This document shows, one piece after another, positions 54,799 to 64,000 of a stretch of 64,000 bases of DNA. The notes under the pieces are model-generated. The model was not told the origin of the DNA and made no database searches. It saw only the letters and a program-made list of their open reading frames with translations. How positions within the stretch are numbered: position 1 is the stretch's first letter; each line of letters starts with the position of its first letter. This DNA is from Cyanodermella asteris. Lineage: Eukaryota; Ascomycota; Lecanoromycetes; Ostropales; Stictidaceae. The translations under genes were made by a program, and so were the position numbers. Where the stretch lies: assembly GCA_900618795.1 (NCBI GenBank), contig UYJD01000002.1, positions 611,150 through 675,149 of the forward strand, written 5' to 3'.

Positions 54799-55683
54799 CT
54801 AGTTCAACGGCTTCTTCCCGGCCACCACAATCCATTCCCCATCCAAAACATCCTGCCCCATCTCCTCACAACCCTTTACAATAGCCTCCACTGCCATTAA
54901 CCTCTCCTCTTCACTCCACCCCTGGAACATATTCTCAAATCCAGGATTAGTGCTCTTCGTCCATCCGCCCCAGAAGACCCGCTTATCCTTGCCCATTGGG
55001 ATCTCCATCCCGCCCACCGCCGTCTGGACATCTACGAATCCCGCTGCCACCACGGCCGCCACCATGCCCTCCTCCGACTTCATGTTCACCGGTACGGGCG
55101 CGCTCGGCAGCTTTGCGTCCTTTTTCAAACCCTGAAGTACCTTCAACGGTTCCTCGAAGGCGACCTTTTTAAAAGAGGAGAATGCGAATGCGCCACCGGG
55201 GGCCAGGACACGATACGCTTCGGCGATTGCCTTTGCCGGGTCGGGGACCATGAAGATGCACATTGCGGAGCCGACGTGGGTAAGAGAGCCGTCTGCGATT
55301 GTGTCCAGGTCCATGGCGTCCTGAACTCGCGTGTCCACCCTTTGCCAGAGTGGATCGGTCGACGAAGCTTTGATCTTGTTCATTTGGTCGATCATTCCGC
55401 TGCTGAAGTCTGTGGCGATGATCACGGCCTCCGGTGAGAGGGATGTGCCTCGAGTCCTGAAGAGATGTGATGTCAGAGTTCCATTGCCGCAGCCGTCGTC
55501 CAAAAAGGTGGTATTCGATCCTGAGAGGGGCTTGATGGAGTTGAGGAAAGAAAGTAGTGAGTTCAGGAGCGCGTCGGTGAAGCCGTTCACCGGCATCACA
55601 TAGTCGGGGGCGTGAGTCGACCATTTGTCTGCATCTTGAAAGGCGGGACGCGAGGTCGTTTCAGTGGCAGTGCTGTTCGTCAT
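54799..55683 (-). CDS. Class I SAM-dependent methyltransferase
   Basis: Single-exon protein of 294 residues, ATG at 55683. Two in-frame Met codons lie further upstream (one at 55782), but a TATATATA box at 55812-55819 is only 30 bases above that Met, so the transcript should start near 55780 and the ATG at 55683 is preferred. SAM-binding motif I is FLDDGCGNGTLTSHL (residues about 60-74). Motif II is VIIATDFSSGMIDQM. Then DTRVQDAMDL, the post-motif VGSAMCIFMVPDPAKAIAEAYRVLAPGGAFAFSS, and a C-terminal cap (VFWGGWTKS...NMFQGWSEEERL) follow. This is the UbiE/Coq5-like fold of fungal small-molecule methyltransferases; the substrate is unknown. No signal peptide or membrane segment, so probably cytosolic. 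Confidence 0.92.
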   Translation of the reverse strand: MTNSTATETTSRPAFQDADKWSTHAPDYVMPVNGFTDALLNSLLSFLNSIKPLSGSNTTFLDDGCGNGTLTSHLFRTRGTSLSPEAVIIATDFSSGMIDQMNKIKASSTDPLWQRVDTRVQDAMDLDTIADGSLTHVGSAMCIFMVPDPAKAIAEAYRVLAPGGAFAFSSFKKVAFEEPLKVLQGLKKDAKLPSAPVPVNMKSEEGMVAAVVAAGFVDVQTAVGGMEIPMGKDKRVFWGGWTKSTNPGFENMFQGWSEEERLMAVEAIVKGCEEMGQDVLDGEWIVVAGKKPLN

Positions 55684-55811
55684 CTTGAAGTGTGAATGTC
55701 GTCGAGTTCGGTAAGTATAAGGTCTCAAATCGGCTCTCGTACTTTGGTGTATTTGTCTGATGAGTGTCGATGATCTGGACATGCTGCAGGATTCATGATC
55801 GCGGTGGCTCC

Positions 55812-55819
55812 TATATATA
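55812..55819 (-). promoter_or_regulatory. TATA box of the methyltransferase gene
   Basis: TATATATA, 129 bases upstream of the chosen ATG at 55683. Its distance decides against the longer upstream start at 55782. Confidence 0.6.
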
Positions 55820-56513
55820 CTCCACACTCAAGGAAACACCGGCGCGATGGTCTCCTTCGTGGCCGCTCTGGAGAGTTTCACAATCTTCGTCGTTCCGTTT
55901 CAGCTCGGGTGGTGATCAGCAGCGCGCCGGCCGCCGGACTGCTGCTTTGCAGCGGGCCGAAAGTTAAACAGCAACGCTCCGATACATATCTTGGCAGTGA
56001 CTCAAGACTAGCTCACATGCCTCACACAAACGTCAGCCTAGCCTCTATAATTTGATATTCGAACTTACAGTTGACCTCTGAACTTGCTCATCCGAGTCCT
56101 CGTGATGAGCGCACTTACGCCTATGGCGTTCGATACCATGCTTTGAAATCCGCCCTGGAGTTGCGTCGTTGAACAAGGGCCCGATGACGGCGATTTGACG
56201 TGAATTTTGGCAAGAATCAATGACGGCAGAAACAAGTTGTTCCGTTCACGATGTACAGCTGAGCCAATTTGTCAAATCCTCAAAGCCCCAGATTATCGAG
56301 GTTTTCGATGCAGCATTACTTCACGACGGCTCTGAAAGTCCAAAAAACTTTCGGTTCAAAGAAATCCCTCCAATTATTTCTCTATGTTGACAATATCCCA
56401 CAACCTTTTGACTCCAGCATACTCATGCATTGCTTCGCCACGACCATGACCTCCTGTATACTCATTGCTCTGCTTTCAAACAAGTCTCATCAGCGGTCTC
56501 GACAATCGCCTCC
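55820..56513. other. Intergenic region
   Basis: About 700 bases between the methyltransferase promoter and the 3' end of the secreted-protein gene, both on the minus strand. No gene seen. Confidence 0.5.
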
Positions 56514-57695
56514 TTACATTCCCTTACCCGGGCGTCCTGGCTTTCTGGTCGTGGTCGCCTTCTTGGTGGTGGCAGGCTTCGCAGTCGTCTTGGCCGTCGT
56601 CTTCACGGCCGTGGTCGTGGGCCTGTGAGTCGTGATCACGGACTTGCTGGAAGTGCTCATCTTGGTAACGAGAGTCGTCGGCGTGCTGGCGCTGCTGCTG
56701 GAAGCAGAGATCTTGGTCGTGGTGCCGCTGGTGGTCAGCGAAGCCGTGACGCTCGAGGACGAACGAGTAATGGTGAGAGACGCAGTAACGCTCGAGGAGG
56801 AACTGCTGATGGTCACAGACGCGGTGATACTGGCAGCGCCGGAGCTTGTTGTGGTAGCGGTATTGGTGTCGGTACCGGTCGAGGTCAATGAAAGGCTGGT
56901 CAGGCTGGTGGTGAGTGTCTGCAAGGTAGTTGCTGACATGGTCGTGCTTTCCATGGTATCGTTGGCAGGAGCGGGGTCGTTCAATCCGCTCATTCCACAT
57001 GACTGACTGCCAACATCGCGCTGGCAGGTGATGCCGGCGTTGCGTCGCGGGTTTGGAAGTGCCCTGGGCTGAAACTCTGTGGGCCACTCCATATGCGCGA
57101 CTTGGGGCGCACCGACAACGACCAGGCCGGGATATTGGCTGATCAGGCCCGCACAGCCATTTCCGGTACCGATGCAGGGGTTCCACACCATGTCCGTGCC
57201 ACGATCGTATGCCACGATCTTCGAGTTTGCAGAGGGCGCCTGACCGCGGCCTTTGATATCTTCGAACAGTCGCAGGACGTTGCACTCGGCGCATCCACCG
57301 TCGTTCTTGTGTTGACCGCCCGGCAGGAGGGCGATGCGCTGGTTGACGAGGTACGTGTTTGCGGGGTACATGGCGCGACCGTCGTGGTTTGCATTTGTGG
57401 CAATGAAGATCTCCTGAGTATCAAAGTCCTGAAGAACGGAGACAACTTTAGGCAGCGCGCCCAGCTGGGATGTGATTTGATTATGGGCTTCCTTGGCCAC
57501 TGCTGCGATGTCGTCGTTTTCGAGCGTCCAGGCGCCGATGCTGATGTGCGAACTGAAACTCCAAGGCTTGGATCCAATTGGCACCGCATCGTAGTCTTTC
57601 TTGATGTCAAGGCTCGGAAGGGCGTTTGTGTAGGTAAGAAGGGTAACAGCCACCAGGGCTGCCCGCGAGAACCAGCTGTAGCTGTTGGAAACCAT
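56514..57695 (-). CDS. Secreted Ser/Thr-rich protein with Thr/Lys tail
   Basis: Single-exon protein of 393 residues, ATG at 57695, chosen because a signal peptide begins there (SRAALVAVTLLTYTNALP, cleavage probably after Ala 25 or Pro 27). Residues about 30-245 look folded: AYDRGTDMVWNPC, CAECNVLRLFED, GNGCAGLISQYPGLVVVGAPQ and a few cysteines (CAEC, PCIGTGNGC, ITCQ, SCGM) that could pair. I do not recognise the family, but it looks like a fungal secreted protein. Residues about 255-345 are Ser/Thr-rich with imperfect repeats of SSSSSVTASLT, likely O-mannosylated. The tail repeats TTAVKTTAKTTAKPATTKKATTTRK and is strongly positive. The C-terminus (GRPGKGM) is not hydrophobic, so no GPI anchor. 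It could be a cell-wall or extracellular matrix protein. Confidence 0.85.
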   Translation of the reverse strand: MVSNSYSWFSRAALVAVTLLTYTNALPSLDIKKDYDAVPIGSKPWSFSSHISIGAWTLENDDIAAVAKEAHNQITSQLGALPKVVSVLQDFDTQEIFIATNANHDGRAMYPANTYLVNQRIALLPGGQHKNDGGCAECNVLRLFEDIKGRGQAPSANSKIVAYDRGTDMVWNPCIGTGNGCAGLISQYPGLVVVGAPQVAHMEWPTEFQPRALPNPRRNAGITCQRDVGSQSCGMSGLNDPAPANDTMESTTMSATTLQTLTTSLTSLSLTSTGTDTNTATTTSSGAASITASVTISSSSSSVTASLTITRSSSSVTASLTTSGTTTKISASSSSASTPTTLVTKMSTSSKSVITTHRPTTTAVKTTAKTTAKPATTKKATTTRKPGRPGKGM

Positions 57696-59992
57696 GTTGG
57701 CAATAACGCTGAATATATCGAGGTATATATGGGGTATATTGCAAGAAGGAAACAATGCAATCAAAGATCTGAAAAGAATGTGGGCAAAGTGGAATGAATG
57801 GCAGGGTTAAGAAATCAAGGACAAGAATCGAAATGAAAAGGAAGGTTGAACTGCTGGTTGGTCTTCAGTCTGCGAGGACTCCAGAGTATATACACTCAAT
57901 AACTCATATGCCGAATATGAACCCGGCTTGCGGACATAGATACACTTGCCATGAGGCCGTGATCTGACAAGTGGCTTGGAAACACGAGATCCATCAGTCT
58001 ACGACGGCCGGCACCAGGCGAGTGATATCAGGTCGCTCACTTATCGAATAGGGCTGACTAGCGATAAGCCGGCGCATCTTGGCGAGGCTCAGTCATCAAT
58101 CCTTCTCATGGCGATGTGCCACCTTTGGAGCAGAGATTGGTAGACGAACGGGGCTTGAACAGGGGCCGAAGAAACACGAGGCTGTCGAATTAACCAGTGA
58201 ATGTCCACCTGTATGGCGAATCGGTGGCCCATCTTCTCGAAAGTACCGAGTAGCTGTCTCAAGACTGGTCGAAGAAGGTCTGCAGGCAAGGCAATGTTAG
58301 CGCCTCTGTCTATGACCACGATTGCTGCACTAGAAGAACTCTGTATTCCGGCTTGATAGCGGCCTGCTGTCATCCGGCGACTGCGGACTCCGCCGCTGCT
58401 GCCGTTCAAGTGCCCACATTCCCTGCCTTCTCACGTAGGTCGCCAAGCAATAATAAGTCGAGCCTGTGTACTGGTGTCGAGAGGATGGGGCCGTTTTGGT
58501 CTAAAATAGGATTGATTTTTATGGTGGGCATTGCCGATCCTGGTGGCGCGAGTAGCCAATGTCGATTAGGCATCTGACATCGCGTGGCATGACATGGCTG
58601 CTAGCGTCTTGTAAGCACAGGTGTTCCAGAACACGATCCAAGGAGGGGCTACACGAGCCGGGTGGCTGACTTGCTGCCAGCTGTTATGTCTTAGTCCTAT
58701 ATTCAGTATGAGGCGTCAAACATGCCGGGTTTGGGTGTAATGTAATGGAATCATTGCTGGAAGGCATCGAAATGCTTGATATTGTACACTTGTATACTAC
58801 AGTCGTTCCTGTTCAGTTCACCCCTGTGTTCGGTGTCCACCAGCCCGTTATTCACGGCTCGGGTGTAAGATCACTTTAGCTAGCCCGATGGACTCTAGCT
58901 ACTGCTAGTTGCTGCTCACCTAGCCTAGCCGCTTCTTGGCAGAGCGCTTCGTATCTCACAGGCGGGCAGGTTCAAGCATGTCGGTGAGCGCAAACTGCTG
59001 TTGGGTCTTGGACCATCCACAATGGATATTTAAGAAGCGTAGGAAAAATTACAGCCTCGGAAACTTACTTCGCAAGCGTCTTGAATTGAATCGGCGCCCA
59101 AAATAGAAGATGGTACGCTATCCACGCTCATCCGTCGAAGCGGCCTAATGCTGTAAATATTGTAAAGTGTAATTCCAGAAGACGTAAAGCTAGTGATGCG
59201 ATACAACAAGCATCTGGATATGCACCTATCTGCCACCTCCGACAAATACCTGACTGAGTACCTGGACAAGTATACAGGCAGAGAATAGTGAGCTCATAAG
59301 TGTAGATACTTACGTGACTTGCATCGATGACATATCAAGTTTCAAAGGGCCCATGTGGATGAGCAGATAATGAGGTTCTCTTGCAACCATTTCTGTAAAC
59401 GCGCACTTGACTGTCATCCTCAAACAAGAAGACTGAAAACGATGCTACCGCAAGAGCAGGTGCCCTGCTATGGTCGGCAGGAAACCCTTACTGCCTCGGA
59501 CTCAAGTGTCGTCCTAAGCTCAATCCGAGCGACACGGTGTTTGGGATACCATGAGCTTCTCTCGTGGTTACTACTCTGACCATTGTCGTCTTAGAGAACT
59601 AATTGTCTCGGCTGATTGCAAGACCGTAGCCGTGGCCACCGCCGTGAACCCGTGGATGGTTCAGCTGTGCAGTTCAGACACAAAGTCGCAAGGAGAATAA
59701 ACTTGATTGAGCGGCTTTTGGCTGCTTGAAATCACTTCGTTCTCATGCCCCTAGTCGGATTAGTAAGCGGCGGGGGAGAATTGCTGGACCTTGAAACACA
59801 GCCAATCGGGAGCGGGTTTCAGCCACGCGCCGCAGTCCGAATCCAAATCCCTTGCCAGACTAAGCTGAAACTCAATCCACCAACGTTACCGCCATTTCGC
59901 CCTCCATATCTGTCGCCTAAGCTTCAGACGAACAGAAGACCATGCCACCATAGCAAGTACAAGATTGGAGGACTCGGACCCGCAAACCCACC
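57696..59992. other. 2.3 kb divergent intergenic region
   Basis: This holds the promoter of the secreted-protein gene (TATATA at 57887-57892, minus, 190 bases above the ATG) and of the desaturase gene (plus). The short frames on both strands are not convincing. The stretch 59000-59350 is AT-richer. Confidence 0.45.
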
Positions 59993-61678
59993 ATGTCCCC
60001 CGCAATGGCTCGCAAAGACAAACCCATGACCCGGGAAGAGGTGGAAATGCTCATCGCACAAGGACGCAAGATAATTATTGTCGACGGCAATGTCTTGAAA
60101 GTCGATGCATGGATACGCTATCACCCGGGTGGAGACAAGTCGATTCTGCACATGGTCGGACAAGATGCAACGGACGAAGTGTCCTGTATGCATCCTCCGG
60201 AGGCATTGGAGCATATGCGGAGCTTCAAGATTGGTGTTTTTGAGGGGAAATGGCAGAACTTCCTCCCTCCAATCCAAGGGGGCAAGTTTCGAGACCACAC
60301 ACTAAGTACGCTACGCATGACTCGAGGAGCGCCAGATCACAAGCAGGAGGATGAATCAAGCACAGACAGCTCCAGGTCAACGTCTCCTGTCTTTGACCAG
60401 GCGGAAAGTGAAGGATTGAGGAGAAGGAAGACGGACACACAAGACATGGACGCATCGTCAATCTCGTCCTTGTCCGAAGCCGAGGAACAGGACCAGGTGC
60501 CCAAGATGTCCCACCTGGATACTCTCACAAAAGAAGCGATCGATCTCGATCTCGCAAAGTACCCACCCCTCGACCCAGCACGCCAGCAGGAGATACAGGT
60601 CAAGTACCGAGCGTTATATCAGAGAATCATCGACCAAGGCTTGTTCAGGTGTAATTATTGGGCATACGGCATAGAGTGTCTTCGATACGGTCTCCTCTTC
60701 AGTCTCTTTTTAATCACCCTACGCAACAACTATCCCTCTCTGTCGGGATTCTTCCTCGGCTGTCTTTGGCACCAGCTGGTCTTTACCGCCCACGACGCAG
60801 GCCATATGGGCATCACACACAATTTCACGATCGATACAACAATCGGAATCATTATCGCAGATTTCATTGGAGGTCTTTCACTCGGTTGGTGGAAGCGGAG
60901 TCACAACGTTCACCACATCGTGACCAACTCAACGCAACATGACCCTGATATACAACACCTACCCTTCTTTGCCATATCCCACGATTTTTTCAACAGCCTC
61001 TACAGCACATATCACGATCATGTAATGCACTTCGATAACAAGTGGGCGCAGTGGTTTGTGGAGCATCAAGCATGGATGTATTACCCGGTCCTCTGCTTTG
61101 GCCGGTTCAACCTTTATGTCCAGTCTTGGATCTATCTCTTTGGCGGCCAAGCTCCTAAGCGTGGCCCTGCATGGTGGACCCGCTGGCTCGAGATCGCAGG
61201 GCAGGCCGTCTTCATGTACTGGTTCTGGTACGTCGTTGTTTACCAAACTCTCCAAACTGGTTGGGACCGATTCGCCTTCATCATGGTCTCACACGTCGTC
61301 ACCATGCCCTTGCACGTCCAGATTACTCTCAGCCACTTCGCCATGTCAACCGCCGACCTTGGTGTCAACGAGAGCTTTCCACAGAGGATGCTTCGCACCA
61401 CGATGGATGTCGACTGCCCACAGTGGCTTGACTTTTTCCACGGTGGACTTCAGTTCCAGGCTATCCACCACCTGTACCCGCGCATTCCCCGCCACAATTT
61501 GCGCGAAACGCAAAAGCTTGTCCAGGCGTTCTGTCGGGAGGTCGGCATTCCGTACGCTTTGTTCGGGTTCGTGGACGGCAACAAGACTGTGATTGGCAAA
61601 CTTGGAGATGTCGGACGTCAAGCTGCGATCCTGGCAGAGTGCCAAAAGACGGTCGCTAAGACTGGTCATTGGGATTGA
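59993..61678 (+). CDS. Sphingolipid delta-8 desaturase (cytochrome b5 fusion)
   Basis: Single-exon protein of 561 residues; the ATG sits in ACCATGTCC, a good Kozak context. The N-terminal cytochrome b5-like domain has the heme motif HPGG at 44-47 and a second candidate heme ligand His 67. A Ser/Asp-rich linker of about 60 residues (115-170) joins it to the desaturase. The three histidine boxes are HDAGH (267-271), HNVHH (304-308) and QAIHH (489-493); the Gln in place of the first His is diagnostic of front-end desaturases. Several hydrophobic helices span the ER membrane. The fungal family introduces the delta-8 double bond into the long-chain base of glucosylceramides, before C9-methylation. 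It converges with the small membrane protein gene 85 bases downstream. Confidence 0.96.
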   Translation: MSPAMARKDKPMTREEVEMLIAQGRKIIIVDGNVLKVDAWIRYHPGGDKSILHMVGQDATDEVSCMHPPEALEHMRSFKIGVFEGKWQNFLPPIQGGKFRDHTLSTLRMTRGAPDHKQEDESSTDSSRSTSPVFDQAESEGLRRRKTDTQDMDASSISSLSEAEEQDQVPKMSHLDTLTKEAIDLDLAKYPPLDPARQQEIQVKYRALYQRIIDQGLFRCNYWAYGIECLRYGLLFSLFLITLRNNYPSLSGFFLGCLWHQLVFTAHDAGHMGITHNFTIDTTIGIIIADFIGGLSLGWWKRSHNVHHIVTNSTQHDPDIQHLPFFAISHDFFNSLYSTYHDHVMHFDNKWAQWFVEHQAWMYYPVLCFGRFNLYVQSWIYLFGGQAPKRGPAWWTRWLEIAGQAVFMYWFWYVVVYQTLQTGWDRFAFIMVSHVVTMPLHVQITLSHFAMSTADLGVNESFPQRMLRTTMDVDCPQWLDFFHGGLQFQAIHHLYPRIPRHNLRETQKLVQAFCREVGIPYALFGFVDGNKTVIGKLGDVGRQAAILAECQKTVAKTGHWD

Positions 61679-61763
61679 GCTGTGGTTCTATCGGCCATGT
61701 TTATAACTATGGTAGTTGCTCAAAAAGACCTGGTGGTCTGTCGTTATCATATCGGGGTATCTT

Positions 61764-62192
61764 TCAATTCGTGACCATCACCACCTTCCAAACCAAACGG
61801 TTCTTGCGCAGCACATTGGTGTGCGAGACACTTCGGGCATGGTGATGTGCTGGCTGCGGAAGAGGAGGTGCACGGTACTGTCCGTATTCATTTGTCGGCT
61901 TGTACACCGAATTGGCTCGAGACGCGCGGCGTGACTCGAGAATGGAAGAGAAGCGCCCCACGATCTTGAAGTTGTTTGGGATGAAAGAGTCGCGATTGGC
62001 TTCCGCCTTCCGGCGCTGTCGCAAGACATACAATCCGATCAAGGCGACCGAGAACAAGACCGCCAATACCAGGAGGATGATTCCGGCAATAGCGGCTCCC
62101 GATACTCCACCGTCATGTTCCCGTCTGAACAGTCCAGCTGCCCGAGGCAGGATCTGTTCCACGGCGATATGTGGGAGGGGAATTGGCGGCAT
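61764..62192 (-). CDS. Small single-pass membrane protein
   Basis: 142 residues, single exon, ATG at 62192; a TATATA at 62273-62278 (minus) lies 81 bases upstream and supports the start. A short N-terminus (PPIPLPHIAVEQILP) and REHDGGVSGAA precede a transmembrane helix at about 32-57 (AIAGIILLVLAVLFSVALIG). The cytosolic side begins RQRRKAEANRD and continues as an Arg/Ser-rich tail (SILESRRASRANS) and YKPTNEYGQY, resembling the tails of fungal wall sensors. I do not know the family; the predicted topology is N-out, C-in. It ends 85 bases from the desaturase stop codon. Confidence 0.72.
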   Translation of the reverse strand: MPPIPLPHIAVEQILPRAAGLFRREHDGGVSGAAIAGIILLVLAVLFSVALIGLYVLRQRRKAEANRDSFIPNNFKIVGRFSSILESRRASRANSVYKPTNEYGQYRAPPLPQPAHHHARSVSHTNVLRKNRLVWKVVMVTN

Positions 62193-63605
62193 GATGGTTG
62201 ATTAGATGTTGGAACTTTGGGTCGGATGTGACGGGGATCTGGGTATAGATGGATAGACGTGGGTGGGTGGTGTATATAGGCGCTATTGCTGAGGGTATCA
62301 AGGGTATCTCTGTGATCAAACGAGTGACTGGGGCGTAGGTGACGACCAAAACAAGGTCAAAACATAAAGCAAGGGTGGAACAATAGCTTTGACTATCCTT
62401 GACTGCGGAAGGGACTGGAGCTGTGACAAGAACGATAGACTTTTGGAAACAGAAATATGAAAGGTTGCTTCAGGTCAACAAGAAGGAGGCCCGTCCTGAG
62501 GCATATATCCCGGTCCCTTGCCCTCACGCCCTCCGGCGGTGTCACCAACCCCTACCTCTGACAGCAGTGGCACTCTGAGAATAGGTTGATCCGAGCTTTT
62601 GGGGTTGCAAGGGGGAACTGCGCTGCGGGAATGGCTGGCACTCGCTCGAAATTGGCCCCTGCGGCTAGGGAATTGCGCTGTTGCACCCCCCGGCTCAGAC
62701 GCTGCTGATCGTCACAGGCAGGACCACCATCGACTACTGCTCTCTCCTTCGTGGGCCAATTTCGAGCTCTTATTCTTGCTTGTGATTACCCTCGAACAGC
62801 ATCGCCCGGAGCCAATCACGGCTGTAAGCGCGATGGCCGGTTACGATAAGCTGTTCCAGCCCTGCGTCCACGACTCTTCTTTCATTATTCTGTCTTGCAG
62901 CCATCGTCGATAATAATGTCTCCAGGGCGCTGCGGCAGTCAGTCGAGCTACCTAGAGAACAGAGACGTGTTTATTGCGCTGAGGCTCGGCCTGTCCAATG
63001 GAAGCATGCCTTGCAGCGGCGCCGATTTGATCAACCACACATGCATTGACCAACCCCCCAATTAACCACGCCCAGACCACCGGCTGGTGAGTGGTGGCGC
63101 CAATCAGCCAATGCAGATGGCGGCTCTGGAAGATGAAGCTACGTACACCGACACTGGGCGATCCTGCAAGGGCAAATGTTCACTTTGATGAGCTGTCGAG
63201 AAGGTATGCGCGGCTATGGAGGGACAAGCTCGCCCCTATTCGTGCTGAAGAATGGCCGAGGAATCGTGGCCATCTCTGTTGTGAGGATTTGTGAAGGGAT
63301 CAGACTGGGTTGGCGCTTATGGGCGAGAGTCAGAGGGACGGGCTTTTTGAAACACTGCTGTGGCACTGGCTCGCCGAGTCGCCCGGATCCTGCGTGCAGG
63401 GGCCGCTGTGTCATGTCATGTCAAATCAACTCGCTTGAACCAATTGCGATCGTTTTGGATGGAAATGCCTACGCGCTGAAGCTATAGACTCGATATCGTT
63501 ATCTTTTGCTTTTGTTATTGTTGCGGGCTGTTACTGTTCACGATAGAACATCACAACCAAGATGATCGCCAGGCAACGCCACTTTGCAATTTGCCGTTAC
63601 TCTAA
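62193..63605. other. Intergenic region at the right of the window
   Basis: About 1.4 kb, with the TATA box of the small membrane protein at 62273-62278 (minus). Plus frames at 62599-62913 and 63091-63487 start with non-ATG codons in part and are not protein-like. Confidence 0.45.
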
Positions 63606-63988
63606 CTAGGCGGTCCATACCGAGTACTGCATAGCAGACTCGGCAACACAGTTGTTGGGCGGGGCCGCGTTGCGGTGCAGATGGGCGTGTTGCTCACATG
63701 CGTCTCCACAGCCGGAGCGATGAACGAATGGATTCGAGGTGAGGACGTCGACGCGACCGTTGGAGAACAAGGTTCGAACATTCGATCGAATGTCGATGCC
63801 GTCGTTGGGGTCCGCCAGGAAAGGAAATCGATCTGAAGGTACTTCCCCGCTACGTCTGTCTGACTAACTACACTTGAGAGAGCAGCGTAGCAAGGATTCA
63901 TGGAGAACGTGACACGAACCGTCGGTTGCGCAGATGTCAGAGTGAAACTGCTGCCGTGGAAACGAAAACGAGTGCAACAGCACGGCAT
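63606..63988 (-). CDS. Partial or short hypothetical protein at the window edge
   Basis: Minus strand. A frame from the ATG at 63988 (or entering from beyond the window, because it is open to the end) to 63874, with FHGSSFTLTSAQPTVRVTF, joins at phase 1 through a 41-nt intron (GTGTAG donor, CTTCAG acceptor) to 63832-63606. The second exon reads NRFPFLADPNDGIDI, then LFSNGRVDVLTSNPF, then CGDACEQHAHLH, and ends in SAMQYSVWTA. The junction frame is continuous and the sequence protein-like, but I recognise no family and the intron is near the lower length limit. If the ATG is the start, the product has about 113 residues. Otherwise this is the 3' end of a gene lying outside the window. Confidence 0.4.
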
Positions 63989-64000
63989 CAACAGCGGCGG

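Noticed and set aside
1-64000. Transposon, viral relic, CRISPR array, rRNA or secondary-metabolite cluster
   Set aside because: No reverse transcriptase, integrase, transposase, capsid, polyketide or peptide synthase motif was seen in any frame, no terminal repeats, no spaced direct repeats and no recognisable rRNA sequence.

Overview
The window comes from a filamentous ascomycete, probably Pezizomycotina and plausibly Dothideomycetes. Genes are interrupted by short introns of about 41-115 nt with GTRNGT donors, CTAAC/CTGAC-type branch sites and YAG acceptors. The content is eukaryotic (RCC1, karyopherin, oligosaccharyltransferase, Prp38, eS26), and there is a sphingolipid delta-8 desaturase of the fungal type. 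Base composition is balanced, with no AT-rich RIP-like blocks. I recognise no transposon, viral relic, CRISPR array or rRNA.

Left third (1-22,560) is gene-sparse. It holds a basic nuclear-looking protein (481-2166), a two-repeat Myb regulator (8307-9386, minus) and the Ran exchange factor RCC1 (14725-16211, plus). They are separated by 5-6 kb stretches with only short, incoherent ORFs, simple repeats and a 22-copy ACTCACAT array.

Middle (22,561-36,853): a low-complexity 768-residue protein; OST2/DAD1 (N-glycosylation); an intronless tRNA-Arg(CCG); PRP38 (spliceosome activation) convergent with VMS1 (release of stalled nascent chains from 60S ribosomes); then two tandem paralogues of a cysteine-rich single-pass membrane protein; an AMMECR1-domain protein; and a short uncertain gene carrying an in-frame TAG.

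Right part (37,294-64,000) is gene-dense: karyopherin Kap121/Pse1, a PRISE-type short-chain reductase, a protein tyrosine phosphatase, ribosomal protein eS26 divergent from a CBS-PB1 tail-anchored protein, an orphan sulfotransferase C-terminus, a type II Golgi-like glycosyltransferase, a SAM methyltransferase, a secreted Ser/Thr-rich protein, the delta-8 sphingolipid desaturase convergent with a small single-pass protein, and a partial gene at the right edge.

Most genes are independent housekeeping units; I see no biosynthetic cluster. The most interesting item is the pair of cysteine-rich receptor-like paralogues (30720-33475). They share Cys modules, an intron at the same codon, a conserved cytoplasmic tail, an upstream ATG exactly 44 nt before each start, and a promoter CACGTGACC box. 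They may be an undescribed membrane-protein family.
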